64,000 nucleotides of DNA from Sphingomonadaceae bacterium (GTDB lineage Bacteria > Pseudomonadota > Alphaproteobacteria > Sphingomonadales > Sphingomonadaceae): NCBI GenBank assembly GCA_030147805.1, contig JASBUR010000022.1:44816-108815 (forward strand). Reading direction: 5' to 3'. Under the pieces are notes generated by a model that saw only the letters and a list, made by a program, of their open reading frames with translations, had not been told where the DNA came from and did no database searches. Positions 1 to 8,342 of this stretch are shown here, piece by piece (the stretch's first letter is position 1; the number at the start of each line of letters is the position of its first letter). The position numbers and the translations under genes were made by a program.

Positions 1-1
1 T

Positions 2-322
2 GCCAAGCTGCTCGCCGCACCGGCCGGGCAGGATCGTCAGGTCGAACTCTCCGACCTCCAGCGCGCGCTGCTCCAGCTCCCGCAGGCGCAGCGCGAGGCG
101 CTGATCCTCGTCGGAGCCGGCGGCTTCGCCTATGAGGAGGCGGCGGCGATCTGCAATTGCGCGGTCGGTACGATCAAGAGCCGCGTCGCGCGCGGGCGTT
201 CGGCGCTCGAGACCATTCTCAACGAGGGGCTGATGCCGTCGCGTCGCGACAGCGAGCCGGGCGACGGCCAATCGCCGCTGGTCAGCATCATGAACCAGGT
301 CGACGCTCTAGCCCGCGGCTAG
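2..322 (+). CDS. ECF sigma factor, C-terminal part (EcfG-like)
   Basis: This is the 3' end of a gene that begins before the window; 106 residues are visible. The segment holds a sigma region 4: a helix around LQLPQAQREALILV, then FAYEEAAAICNCAVGTIKSRVARGR, the typical helix-turn-helix that contacts the -35 element. The short tail after region 4 and the wording of the HTH resemble alphaproteobacterial EcfG, the general stress sigma factor normally held by NepR and released by PhyR. The upstream nepR/phyR neighbours lie outside the window, so the EcfG assignment is an inference; membership in the sigma-70/ECF family is clear. A strong intrinsic terminator follows about 25 bases after the stop codon. 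Confidence 0.8.
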   Translation, partial: AKLLAAPAGQDRQVELSDLQRALLQLPQAQREALILVGAGGFAYEEAAAICNCAVGTIKSRVARGRSALETILNEGLMPSRRDSEPGDGQSPLVSIMNQVDALARG

Positions 323-346
323 GGCGCGCCGAGGCCGAAAGCAGAA

Positions 347-376
347 AAAAAGCCCCGCCGGAAGGCGGGGCTTTTC
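347..376 (+). terminator. intrinsic terminator after the sigma factor
   Basis: A 10-bp perfect stem (350-359 pairs with 364-373) with a GGAA loop is followed by a run of T. It also has A residues upstream, so it could act in both directions. It closes the sigma factor transcript. Confidence 0.9.
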
Positions 377-393
377 TTCGTCTGCGAAAGGGG

Positions 394-443
394 GAGCCTC
401 GATCCGGTGTTCGGGGGGTTGGGCGGGTACCGGATCGAGGCTC
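394..443. repeat. 15-bp perfect inverted repeat, 20-nt loop
   Basis: Arms 394-408 and 429-443 (gagcctcgatccggt and its exact complement) flank a G-rich 20-base loop. It lies in the 310-base gap between the sigma factor and glnE, which otherwise holds only the terminator at 347-376 and no convincing gene. There is no T tract, so it is not a standard terminator. It may be a REP-like element or a structured RNA or DNA site. Confidence 0.7.
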
Positions 444-632
444 GGGGCAGGGCAGATGTGAAAGCCGCATGTCTTGCGCGGGAGTGCTTCCACCGCGAAT
501 TAACGAACGCTCTCGGCCAGCGTTCCCGGGAAAATCCAGTTAATACACCCCCATAACGACCGTTGGTTCAGCTGCGTGCACCGGGGTCGGCGCCAAGCAA
601 TGCTTTCGATCGCCGGTGCGAAAAGCTAAGCC

Positions 633-3419
633 GTGGCGATGCCCGACTTCAGCCTGCCGCCATTGACCGACGCGCGCCTCCCCGATGATGTGCTTCGCCT
701 GCTCGATGGCGTTCCTCCCGCGGGCGCGCTCGGCAACGCCATCGGTCATGGCTGGCACTATTCGCCGTTCCTGCGCGGAATGATGCGCACGCGCGACGCC
801 ACGCTTCGCACGCTGGCTGGCGATGGCGTCGATGCCGCCGTGGCGGCCGCCTATGCCCAACTGACCGGCGACGCGGCGCCCGCCGCGCGCATGCGTCGGG
901 CGAAGGCCGATATCGCTCTGGTCGCGGCGCTGGCCGACCTTGCCGGGCTCTGGTCGCTCGAACAGGTCACGGCGGCGCTGTCGGACATCGCCGACCGCAC
1001 GCTCGATCTCGCGGTCACGACGGCGGTCGCCGAGCGCGCGCCCGACGCCGATCCGGCCGGCTTCGCGGTACTGGCGCTCGGCAAGCTCGGCTCGCACGAG
1101 CTCAACTACTCGAGCGACGTCGATCTGATCTTCCTGCACGATCGCGCCAGCTTGCCGCGCCGCGAGCGCGACGATCCCGACGAGGCGGCGGTACGCGTTG
1201 CGCGCCGCGTCGTCGAACTGATGCAGATGCGCGACGGCGACGGTTACGTGTTCCGCGTCGACCTGCGGTTGCGGCCGTCGTCGGAGGCGACGCCGATCAC
1301 GCTGCCGTTCGAGGCAGCGGAAAGCTATTATCAGTCGGAAGCGCTGCCGTGGGAGCGCGCGGCGTTCATCCGCGCGCGCGCCTGCGCCGGCGACGTCGCG
1401 CTCGGCGGGCAATTCCTCGACGCGATCCGGCCCTTCGTGTGGCGGCGCTCGCTCGACTATTCGGCGATCCGCGACATCGAGGAGATATCGCTGCGGATCC
1501 GCGACCATTTCGACGAGGGGCAGAAGGTCGGGCCGGGGTTCGACCTGAAGCGGGGACGCGGCGGGATCCGCGAAGTGGAGTTCTTCGCACAGATCCACCA
1601 GATGATCTTCGGCGGCCGCGAGCCGGCGCTGCGCGCGCCCGCGACGCTCGATGCGCTGGCCGCGCTTGCCGCCGCCGGCCGCATCGAGGCCGCCGACGCC
1701 GCGCAGCTCGGCGATGCCTATCGGCTGTTCCGCACCGTAGAGCATCGCATCCAGATGCGCGCCGACGAGCAGACGCATGCGGTGCCGACGGCGGCGCCGG
1801 CCCGCACCGCGCTCGCCAGGGCGTGCGGACTCGACGGCTGGCGCGCGCTCGAGCGCCTGCTCGTCGCGGCCACGCGCGCCGTCGCGACGCGCTATGACGG
1901 GCTCATTGCGCGGACCGAAGCCGACCGGTTGCCGCGCGATGCCGAGGCGCTCGCCAGGACCTTCAAGGCGCAGAAGCTGCCCGACCCGGCGGGGCTGGCC
2001 GACATGGTCGTCCGCTGGCGATCAGGCGGCTATCGCGCGCTGCGCTCGCCCGATGCGCAGCATGCGCTCGAAGCGGTGATGCCGCCGCTGATCGAGGCGT
2101 TGGGCGAGCAGCCCGATCCGCGCACCGCGGCGAACCGTCTCGACGCCTTTCTCGAGCAATTGCCGGCGGGCGTTCAGTTCCTCGGATTTCTCGATGCCAA
2201 TCCCAAGCTGATCGGGCTGCTCGCGCGGCTGCTCGGGGTCACCCCGGTGCTGGCCGATGCGCTGGCACGCACGCCCGACCTGTTCGACGTGCTGCTCGAT
2301 CCCGAAGCGTTCGCGCCGCTGCCCGATGGCGATTCGCTGGCCGAGGAGCTGCGGCTCTTCGTGGGGACGGTCCATCTCGAGGATCGGCTCGACCGGGTGC
2401 GGCGCTGGACCGCCGAGCGGCGGTTCCAGATTGGGGCGCAGCTGATCGAAGGGCTCACCGATCCGCTCGATGCGGCGACCGCATATGCCGGACTCGCCGA
2501 CGCGGCGTTCGCGGTGCTCGCGCCGGCGGTGAGCGAGGCCTTTGCCGAAGCGCATGGCCATGTCGGCGACAGCGAATTGCTGGTGCTCGCCTTCGGCCGC
2601 TTCGGCGGGCGGGCGCTGACGGCGCGCTCGGATCTCGACATCGTTTTCCTGTTCAGCGGTGACCATGAGGCGCAGTCGGACGGCGCCAAGCCGCTGCCCG
2701 CGACGCTCTACTTCAACCGCCTCGCGCAGCGGCTCACCGCGGCGCTGTCGGTTCCGACCGCGGCGGGCGCGCTCTACGAAGTCGACACGCGGCTGCGTCC
2801 GTCGGGTGCGCAGGGCCTGCTCGCCGTGACGATCGACACGTTCGCTGCCTATCAGCAGCAGGAGGCCTGGACGTGGGAGCATATGGCGCTGACGCGGGCG
2901 CGCGTCGTCGTCGGTGCGCCCGAAGCGCGCGCGGCGACGATGGCGGCGATCGACGCCGCGCTGCACATGGATCGCGACGCCGCGGCGCTTCGTGCCGACG
3001 TCGTCAAGATGCGCGACGAGATGGAGGCGCACAAGCCCGGCGCCGGACTGTGGGACGTCAAGCTCGGCGCCGGCGGCCTCGTCGATCTCGAGTTCGTCAT
3101 CCACTATCTGCAGCTGCGCGATCGCACCGCTTTCACGCCCGATCTGCGCGAGGCGTGCCGCCAGCTGATCGAGGCCGGCGAACTGGCGCCGGCGCTGCTC
3201 GATGCCCATGACCTCCAGACCCGACTGCTGGTGATGCTGCGGCTGGTCGGTCCGCAAGCCGGGTCGGCCGTCAAATTCTCGGCCGACGTCGGCAAGCGTC
3301 TCGCGCAGTCGACGGGTCACGCCGATTTCGCGGCGCTCGAATCCGCCTTGAAGCTGGCCAAGGCCGAGGTGCTTGGGGCATGGGAGGCGGCACTCGGCAG
3401 CAAGCGACGGGGAAAATGA
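633..3419 (+). CDS. glnE: glutamine synthetase adenylyltransferase / adenylyl-removing enzyme
   Basis: Bifunctional cytoplasmic enzyme that adenylylates glutamine synthetase and removes the AMP again, in response to PII and glutamine. At 928 residues it has the usual GlnE length and two nucleotidyltransferase halves. The N-terminal half has GSxELNYSSDVDLIFLHD near residues 150-165 and the C-terminal half has ARSDLDIVFLFSG near 660-675; each carries the DxD metal site. The start is GTG at 633, with an ATG six bases later as an alternative; neither has a strong ribosome site. The stop overlaps the start of the peroxiredoxin gene (ATGA), implying translational coupling. Confidence 0.95.
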   Translation: MAMPDFSLPPLTDARLPDDVLRLLDGVPPAGALGNAIGHGWHYSPFLRGMMRTRDATLRTLAGDGVDAAVAAAYAQLTGDAAPAARMRRAKADIALVAALADLAGLWSLEQVTAALSDIADRTLDLAVTTAVAERAPDADPAGFAVLALGKLGSHELNYSSDVDLIFLHDRASLPRRERDDPDEAAVRVARRVVELMQMRDGDGYVFRVDLRLRPSSEATPITLPFEAAESYYQSEALPWERAAFIRARACAGDVALGGQFLDAIRPFVWRRSLDYSAIRDIEEISLRIRDHFDEGQKVGPGFDLKRGRGGIREVEFFAQIHQMIFGGREPALRAPATLDALAALAAAGRIEAADAAQLGDAYRLFRTVEHRIQMRADEQTHAVPTAAPARTALARACGLDGWRALERLLVAATRAVATRYDGLIARTEADRLPRDAEALARTFKAQKLPDPAGLADMVVRWRSGGYRALRSPDAQHALEAVMPPLIEALGEQPDPRTAANRLDAFLEQLPAGVQFLGFLDANPKLIGLLARLLGVTPVLADALARTPDLFDVLLDPEAFAPLPDGDSLAEELRLFVGTVHLEDRLDRVRRWTAERRFQIGAQLIEGLTDPLDAATAYAGLADAAFAVLAPAVSEAFAEAHGHVGDSELLVLAFGRFGGRALTARSDLDIVFLFSGDHEAQSDGAKPLPATLYFNRLAQRLTAALSVPTAAGALYEVDTRLRPSGAQGLLAVTIDTFAAYQQQEAWTWEHMALTRARVVVGAPEARAATMAAIDAALHMDRDAAALRADVVKMRDEMEAHKPGAGLWDVKLGAGGLVDLEFVIHYLQLRDRTAFTPDLREACRQLIEAGELAPALLDAHDLQTRLLVMLRLVGPQAGSAVKFSADVGKRLAQSTGHADFAALESALKLAKAEVLGAWEAALGSKRRGK

Positions 3420-3886
3420 TGGCCAGCCTGGATGTCGGCGCTGCAGCGCCTGAATTCGATCTCGCGAGCGAGGAGGGCCCGCTCCGGCTCGCCGACCTCA
3501 GAGGGCGCAAGCTCGTGCTCTATTTCTATCCCAAGGACGACACCACCGGGTGTACGCGGGAGGCGGTCGACTTCACCGGTCTCGCCGCCGAGTTCGCGAA
3601 GGCGGATACCGTGGTGATCGGCGTGTCGAAGGACAGCGTCGCCAAGCATGCCAAGTTCCGGGCCAAATATGAGCTTGGCGTGAAGCTCGCCTCCGATCCG
3701 GAGGGCGAGGTGATCGAGCGCTACGGCAGCTGGGTCGAGAAGACGCTCTACGGCCGCAAATATATGGGGATCGACCGCTCGACCTTCCTGATCGGCCGCG
3801 ACGGCACGATCGCGCGGATCTGGCGCAAGGTGAAGGTGCCGGGCCACGCGCAGACGGTGCTGGAGGCGGCCCAGGGCCTGTCCTAG
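3416..3886 (+). CDS. bcp: peroxiredoxin of the BCP/PrxQ family
   Basis: Thioredoxin-fold peroxidase that reduces hydroperoxides in the cytoplasm. The motif YPKDDTTGCT places the peroxidatic cysteine near residue 46. The position five residues later, where many BCP proteins carry the resolving cysteine, is alanine-valine here (REAVDF), so this looks like a 1-Cys form resolved by an external thiol. Length is 156 residues. Two ATG codons in tandem (3416 and 3419) overlap the glnE stop codon; either could be used. DUF455 follows after five bases, so glnE, bcp and the DUF455 gene probably form one transcript. Confidence 0.92.
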   Translation: MMASLDVGAAAPEFDLASEEGPLRLADLRGRKLVLYFYPKDDTTGCTREAVDFTGLAAEFAKADTVVIGVSKDSVAKHAKFRAKYELGVKLASDPEGEVIERYGSWVEKTLYGRKYMGIDRSTFLIGRDGTIARIWRKVKVPGHAQTVLEAAQGLS

Positions 3887-3891
3887 GCCGC

Positions 3892-4695
3892 ATGACCAGT
3901 ATCGCGCTCGCCGCCCGCACCGTCCTGCTGACCGCCGACGCGCGCGCCAAGGCCGCCGCATCACGCGCGATGGCGGCGGCGTGGGGCGCGGGGGCGATCG
4001 ACCTGGCTTTTGACGTCGCGATGCCCGACGCGCCGGCGCGCCCCTCGCGCCCCGAACTGCTGCCGCCCAACCGCATGCCCAAGCGCGGCCGGGCGGGCTC
4101 GCCGCGCTCGCGCTTCGCGTTGCTGCACGCGGTGGCGCATATCGAACTCAACGCCATCGACCTCGCCTGGGACATCGTGGGGCGTTTCGGCGGCGGGCTG
4201 CCGCGCGCCTTCGTCGACGACTGGGTGCGCGTCGCCGACGACGAGGCGCGGCACTTCCTGCTGATCGACGACCGGCTCGCCGAGCTGGGCGGCGGCTACG
4301 GCGATCTCGGCGCGCACGACGGTCTGTGGCAGGCGTCGGCGGCGACCGCGCACGACCTGCCGGCGCGACTGGCGGTCGTTCCGCAGGTGCTCGAGGCGCG
4401 CGGGCTCGACGTGACCCCGACGATGACGGCGCGACTCAGGGCAGCCGGCGACGATCGCAGCGCCGACATCCTCGAGGTCATCTACCGTGACGAGATAACG
4501 CATGTCGCGGCTGGGAACCGCTGGTTCCGTTGGGCGTGCGACTCGAACGGCTCGTCGCCCGCGGAGACGTTTCGAGCACTGGTTTCGACCCATTTCCGGG
4601 GCGAATTAAAGCCTCCCTTCAATGACTTGGCGCGCCTTCAGGCAGGTCTTTCGCCCGACTTCTACCGGCCTCTTGCCACGGACGACGCCGCCTGA
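3892..4695 (+). CDS. DUF455 family ferritin-like protein
   Basis: A 267-residue soluble protein of the DUF455 family (ferritin-like helical bundle). Two Glu/His-rich helices are visible: HAVAHIELNAIDLAWD (about 80-95) and VADDEARHFLLIDDRL (about 110-125), followed later by YRDEITHVAAG (about 197-207). These E-x-x-H patterns fit a di-iron carboxylate site. The biochemical role of the family is not established; it lies just after the peroxiredoxin, which may point to redox or iron handling. ATG at 3892, five bases after bcp. Confidence 0.85.
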   Translation: MTSIALAARTVLLTADARAKAAASRAMAAAWGAGAIDLAFDVAMPDAPARPSRPELLPPNRMPKRGRAGSPRSRFALLHAVAHIELNAIDLAWDIVGRFGGGLPRAFVDDWVRVADDEARHFLLIDDRLAELGGGYGDLGAHDGLWQASAATAHDLPARLAVVPQVLEARGLDVTPTMTARLRAAGDDRSADILEVIYRDEITHVAAGNRWFRWACDSNGSSPAETFRALVSTHFRGELKPPFNDLARLQAGLSPDFYRPLATDDAA

Positions 4696-4809
4696 TTAGA
4701 CATGGGGCGTGCCGCGACGGGGAGAGTCGCGGCGCTTGTATCCATGGTAGTGGACGAATCCCGGCAAGCCGCCGGTGCCGTATGCGTACGACCCGGGGGG
4801 ATCTCAACG

Positions 4810-5973
4810 GTGCAACAACTCACGACCGCGATTCACAGGGCGCGATCCCTGACTCTGCGGTACTTTCCCGAGCACCAGATTTACTTGCGCAGCGGCGGGA
4901 CCGTCCGACTCATCAAGATCGGGACTCGCGTACAACTTATGGCAGCTGCAACCACCGCGCTCGTCGCCCTGTTCATGGGCACGGCGACCGTCAACATGGT
5001 CGCCACGTCCGACCAGGACGCCGTCATCGCCGCCAAGCAGGCCGAACTGGCCCGTATGCAGCGGCAGGTCGCGGTCATGAAGGCCGACGTCAGCAACCTG
5101 AAGGGCGACGTGCTCACCACCGCGCAGCGCATCGAGCAGCGGCAGGCGTTCCTCGTCAACCTGCTGTCGGGCAAGGCGAACCTCGAACAGCTGGCGGCGA
5201 TGATGCCCAAGGCCGGGCCCGCGGTAGCCGCCCAGGGTGACCGGCAGCACGCATCGGTGCTGGCGCCGTTCGCCAAGATCGAGCGCGAGCAGCTGGCGTT
5301 CGTCGACCAGGCGACCGCCGCTGCCGAAGCGCGCTACAAGGACACGCAGGCGCTCATCCGCCGCCTCGGGCTCGAGCCCGGGCGTTTCGTCCACCAGTCG
5401 AACTTCGCGATGGGCGGTCCGTTGGAGGCTGCCGACGGCGAGCCCAAGTTCCAGGAGCTGTTCCTGAGCTGGAAGAAGGTCGAGCAGCTCGAGAGCGCGC
5501 TGAGCTCGCTGCCCTCGGTGCATCCGGTGAAGAACGTCAACTACACCAGCAGCTACGGCGTGCGCTACGATCCGTTCACCGGTCGCACCGCAATGCACGC
5601 CGGGCTCGACCTCGCCGGGCCGACCGGCTCGCCGATCTACGCGACCGCCGACGGCGTCGTGCACCGCGCCGGCTGGGGCGGTGCCTATGGCAAGATGGTC
5701 GACATCGGCCACGGCAAGGGGATCGCCACGCGCTACGGCCACATGTCGCGCCTCATGGTGCGCGCCGGCGACCGCGTGAAGAAGGGCGAGATCATCGGGC
5801 GCATGGGCTCGACCGGACGTTCGACGGGTAGCCACCTCCACTACGAGGTTCGCGTCGACGGCCGCGCGGTCAATCCGACGCCCTACCTGCGCGCCTCCAA
5901 CCTCGTGCTCGCCATCCAGACGCGCGTCGACGATGCGGCGCAGGGCGGTCCCGAGGTTCCCGCCGCCGATTGA
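4810..5973 (+). CDS. M23 family metallopeptidase, membrane-anchored
   Basis: Predicted periplasmic peptidoglycan endopeptidase of the LytM/M23 type, 387 residues. A single membrane segment near residues 38-60 (MAAATTALVALFMGTATVNM) is followed by a coiled-coil stretch (about 68-115) and then the M23 domain. The zinc ligands are visible as H263-x3-D267 (MHAGLD) and the HxH motif H342-L-H344 (GSHLHYEVR), with the extra active-site His in RYGHMS (H311). All catalytic residues are present, so it is likely active rather than an EnvC-type activator. GTG at 4810, preceded by a GGGGGG ribosome site, is preferred over longer in-frame extensions. Confidence 0.9.
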   Translation: MQQLTTAIHRARSLTLRYFPEHQIYLRSGGTVRLIKIGTRVQLMAAATTALVALFMGTATVNMVATSDQDAVIAAKQAELARMQRQVAVMKADVSNLKGDVLTTAQRIEQRQAFLVNLLSGKANLEQLAAMMPKAGPAVAAQGDRQHASVLAPFAKIEREQLAFVDQATAAAEARYKDTQALIRRLGLEPGRFVHQSNFAMGGPLEAADGEPKFQELFLSWKKVEQLESALSSLPSVHPVKNVNYTSSYGVRYDPFTGRTAMHAGLDLAGPTGSPIYATADGVVHRAGWGGAYGKMVDIGHGKGIATRYGHMSRLMVRAGDRVKKGEIIGRMGSTGRSTGSHLHYEVRVDGRAVNPTPYLRASNLVLAIQTRVDDAAQGGPEVPAAD

Positions 5974-6028
5974 CGATGCGATCGACGCTGCGATTGAAGG
6001 CGGCGGCGCTTCGGCCTATCTGGGGAGC

Positions 6029-6361
6029 ATGAATGCTCCCGTCCGTCTGTCTCCTGCCGCTGCGAAGCGCGTCGCGCTCATCGCGCAGCGCCAGGGCGAT
6101 CCGAGCCTGAAGCTGCGCCTGTCGGTCGACGGCGGCGGCTGCGCGGGCTTCCAGTACAAGTTCGGCCTCGAAAGCGAGGTCGCCGCCGACGACGTCGTCA
6201 CCGAGACCGACGGCGTCCAGCTGGTGATCGACGCGACCAGCCTGCCGTTCATCGACGGCTCCGAGGTCGACTATGTCGAAAGCCTCGGCGGCGCTGCCTT
6301 CCAGGTGCGCAATCCCAACGCCACCTCGGGCTGCGGCTGCGGCACCAGCTTTTCCGTCTAG
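6029..6361 (+). CDS. erpA: iron-sulfur cluster insertion protein, A-type carrier (ErpA/HesB)
   Basis: A-type Fe-S carrier of 110 residues. The three conserved cysteines are visible: C38 in DGGGCAGFQY and the C-terminal pair C102 and C104 in SGCGCGTSF. It receives clusters from the SUF/ISC scaffold and passes them to apo-enzymes such as IspH (encoded at 44502-45470). ATG at 6029 with GGGGA just upstream is the natural start; a longer in-frame ORF is low-complexity and unlikely. xth starts six bases after the stop. The ErpA name rather than IscA is an inference from family resemblance. Confidence 0.85.
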   Translation: MNAPVRLSPAAAKRVALIAQRQGDPSLKLRLSVDGGGCAGFQYKFGLESEVAADDVVTETDGVQLVIDATSLPFIDGSEVDYVESLGGAAFQVRNPNATSGCGCGTSFSV

Positions 6362-6367
6362 CCCGCG

Positions 6368-7135
6368 GTGAAGATCGCCACCTTCAACATCAACGGCATC
6401 GGCGCGCGCCTGCCGCGGCTGCTCGACTGGCTCGCCGAAGCGCAGCCCGACGTCGCCTGCCTGCAGGAAATCAAGTGCCAGAACGGCAACTTCCCCGTGC
6501 CGGCGCTCGAGGAAGCGGGCTATCATGTGCTCGTTCACGGGCAGAAGGGCTTCAACGGCGTCGCGATCCTGTCCAAAGCGCCCGCGGTGGAGGTCCGTGT
6601 CGGCCTTCCGGGCGACGATAGCGACGAGCAGTCGCGCTATCTCGAGGCCGAGATCGACGGTGTCCGCGTCGCCAGCATCTACCTGCCCAACGGCAATCCG
6701 CAGCCCGGTCCCAAGTTCGACTACAAGCTCGCGTGGATGGCGCGTCTCGACGCGCATGCGCGCGCGCTGTGGGCGCTCGAGCGTCCGGTCGTGCTGTGCG
6801 GCGACTACAACGTCATCCCGACCGACGAGGACGTCTATTCGGTCCGCGCGATGCAGGACGACGCGCTGATGCAGCCCGAATCGCGCGCCGCCTTTCGCCG
6901 GCTGGTCAACGCCGGCTGGACCGACGCGATCCGCAGCCGCTTCCCGACCGGGCCGATGTACACCTTCTGGGACTATCAGGCCGGCGCCTGGCAGCGCGAC
7001 GCCGGCTTCCGCATCGACCATCTGCTGCTGTCGCCCGCCGCGGCGGACCGGCTGCTCAACGCCGGCATCGACCGGCACGTGCGCGGGCAGGAGCGGGCGA
7101 GCGACCATGTGCCCGTGTGGGTCGAGCTGCGCTGA
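6368..7135 (+). CDS. xth: exodeoxyribonuclease III
   Basis: AP endonuclease and 3'-5' exonuclease of base excision repair, 255 residues, typical length. Family motifs: N7 in FNINGIGAR, E34 in LQEIKCQ (metal ligand), GDYNVIPTDEDVY (catalytic Asp/Asn near 145-150) and C-terminal SDHVPVWVEL with the catalytic Asp-His pair. The GTG at 6368 lies six bases after erpA, so the two are probably co-transcribed. Transcription is likely to end at the hairpin at 7202-7226. Confidence 0.95.
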   Translation: MKIATFNINGIGARLPRLLDWLAEAQPDVACLQEIKCQNGNFPVPALEEAGYHVLVHGQKGFNGVAILSKAPAVEVRVGLPGDDSDEQSRYLEAEIDGVRVASIYLPNGNPQPGPKFDYKLAWMARLDAHARALWALERPVVLCGDYNVIPTDEDVYSVRAMQDDALMQPESRAAFRRLVNAGWTDAIRSRFPTGPMYTFWDYQAGAWQRDAGFRIDHLLLSPAAADRLLNAGIDRHVRGQERASDHVPVWVELR

Positions 7136-7159
7136 ACGCGCCGGCAGGCAGTCCAGATC

Positions 7160-7186
7160 GTCATCCCCGCGAAGGCGGGGACCCAG
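7160..7186 (+). repeat. REP-like palindromic unit, copy 1
   Basis: Sequence gtcatccccgcgaaggcgggg followed by acccag. CCCCGC/GCGGGG forms a small hairpin with a GAAG loop. It is mirrored by a near-identical unit in the opposite orientation at 7231-7259, giving a BIME-like pair around the terminator of xth. Such hairpins starting with GTCATTCCCGCG are common between genes of sphingomonads. Confidence 0.75.
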
Positions 7187-7201
7187 TCCGACAGTCAACA
7201 C

Positions 7202-7226
7202 GCCCGCTATGGCGGGCTCCTTTTTT
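7202..7226 (+). terminator. intrinsic terminator after xth
   Basis: A 6-bp stem (7202-7207 pairs with 7212-7217) with a short loop is followed by CC and six T residues (7221-7226). It lies between the two REP-like units. Confidence 0.75.
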
Positions 7227-7230
7227 CGTG

Positions 7231-7259
7231 CTGGGTTCCCGCCTTCGCGGGAATGACGA
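7231..7259 (-). repeat. REP-like palindromic unit, copy 2 (inverted)
   Basis: Reverse-complement partner of the unit at 7160-7186 (ctgggttcccgccttcgcgg then gaatgacga). Together they form a head-to-head pair about 45 bases apart. Confidence 0.75.
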
Positions 7260-7299
7260 GGGAATCTGGCCCGGCAGTCTCCGGTCGCAAGAATGGAAT

Positions 7300-7322
7300 A
7301 GGCCCGGGCGTCGCCCGGGCCT
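7300..7322 (-). terminator. hairpin at the 3' end of the ALDH-TPR unit
   Basis: An approximately 10-bp GC-rich stem (AGGCCCGGGCG / CGCCCGGGCCT, nearly contiguous) lies 28 bases downstream of the minus-strand TPR gene stop. There is only a weak T tract on that strand, so it may terminate or stabilise the message. Confidence 0.55.
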
Positions 7323-7349
7323 TCGTCATTCGGCCGTCGGCGGCGCGGC

Positions 7350-8342
7350 TCAGGGCTTCTCGCCGGGGAACAGCGCCACCCAGTCGGCCTCGGCCTGGAT
7401 GCGCGCGAAGAAGCTCCAGGCGTCGACCGCCATGGCGCGTTTGAGCCAGTTCTTGGCCTCGTCGCGGTTGCCCATCAGCAGGTGATAGTTGGCGAGGCTG
7501 TAGGCCGTCGACGCCGCGGTCGCGTCGGCGGTGGCGAAGGCGCGGCCGCTGTCCTTGTCGCTGAAGAAGCTGTTGGCGGCGCGGTTGCCCTTGAACAGCT
7601 GGATCGCGTCGAAATAGACGTCGGAGCCGCCCTTGGGGTGCAGGTGGAACAGCCGCACGTCGAAGTCGTCGATCAGCCTGGTCGCCTCGATCATCTCGCC
7701 GCCGCGCGCCAGCGACAGGTAGCGCCAGTAGGTGCTCGCCGTCTGGTTCGACAGGTCGCGGTCGAACATCGACGTCTCGCCCGACTTGGTGAACCACTTG
7801 GCGGCGTTGGCGAAGTCGTGCTTGGCGAAATAGGCCTGGCCGAGGTGATAGTAGAGATAGAATTGCACGATGTCGGGATCGGCCGGGAAATAGTCGGGGC
7901 CGAGCTTCTCGCGCTCGAGCGGCTGGCCTTCATAAAGCTTCGCCGCCTTCAGGCCGGCCTCGATCGACTTGTCGAACTGGCGCAGCGAGAACAGCCGGTG
8001 CGCCTGGTGGCGCAGCAGCTTGGGCGAATTGGGGAAGCGCTTGAGCGCGGCGTCGTACACCGCGAGCGATTCCTTGGTGTAGCCCTGATAGAACAGGATG
8101 CGGCCGTACCAGGTGGCGTTGTCGACGGTCATGCCGGCGTCGAACGCCGCCTTGGCGTCGCGCGCGGCGCGCGCTAGCGTCTCGACCGGCGCGACGTTGG
8201 CGTTGCGGTTGGGCGAGGTGACGAGCGGCTGGCCGAGCAGCGAGGTGCCCTGCACGCTCTCGCCGGTCGGCTGCGCGGCGAGCGGGGCAGCGAGCACCAG
8301 CGCGCCGGCCAGCAGCATCGCCTTCAGGCTATGGTTCGACAT
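7350..8342 (-). CDS. periplasmic TPR-repeat protein (locus copy A)
   Basis: I do not recognise a named family. The 330-residue product starts with a signal peptide (hydrophobic about 5-22, cleavage near LAAQP) and continues as helical tetratricopeptide-like repeats, for example TWYGRILFYQGYTKESLAVYDAALKRFP (about 77-105) and YYHLGQAYFAKHDFANAAKWF (about 165-186). The start is ATG at 8342, whose A is shared with the aldehyde dehydrogenase stop codon (TGATG), with GGGAGGG upstream: strict operon coupling. It resembles the product at 14595-15557 in repeat arrangement (FPxSxxLRR, QFDxxI/xxAL, YWRYL/YWTYL). A role in the periplasmic handling of the locus substrate is only an inference. Confidence 0.7.
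   Translation of the reverse strand: MSNHSLKAMLLAGALVLAAPLAAQPTGESVQGTSLLGQPLVTSPNRNANVAPVETLARAARDAKAAFDAGMTVDNATWYGRILFYQGYTKESLAVYDAALKRFPNSPKLLRHQAHRLFSLRQFDKSIEAGLKAAKLYEGQPLEREKLGPDYFPADPDIVQFYLYYHLGQAYFAKHDFANAAKWFTKSGETSMFDRDLSNQTASTYWRYLSLARGGEMIEATRLIDDFDVRLFHLHPKGGSDVYFDAIQLFKGNRAANSFFSDKDSGRAFATADATAASTAYSLANYHLLMGNRDEAKNWLKRAMAVDAWSFFARIQAEADWVALFPGEKP

Noticed and set aside
540..1778. 412-codon minus-strand frame inside glnE
   Set aside because: Arg/Ala/Glu-rich shadow without recognisable motifs; glnE is clearly coding here.
7300..7322. Considered as a riboswitch or attenuator for the ALDH-TPR unit
   Set aside because: It lies downstream of the last gene on the minus strand, so it can only be a 3' hairpin or terminator.
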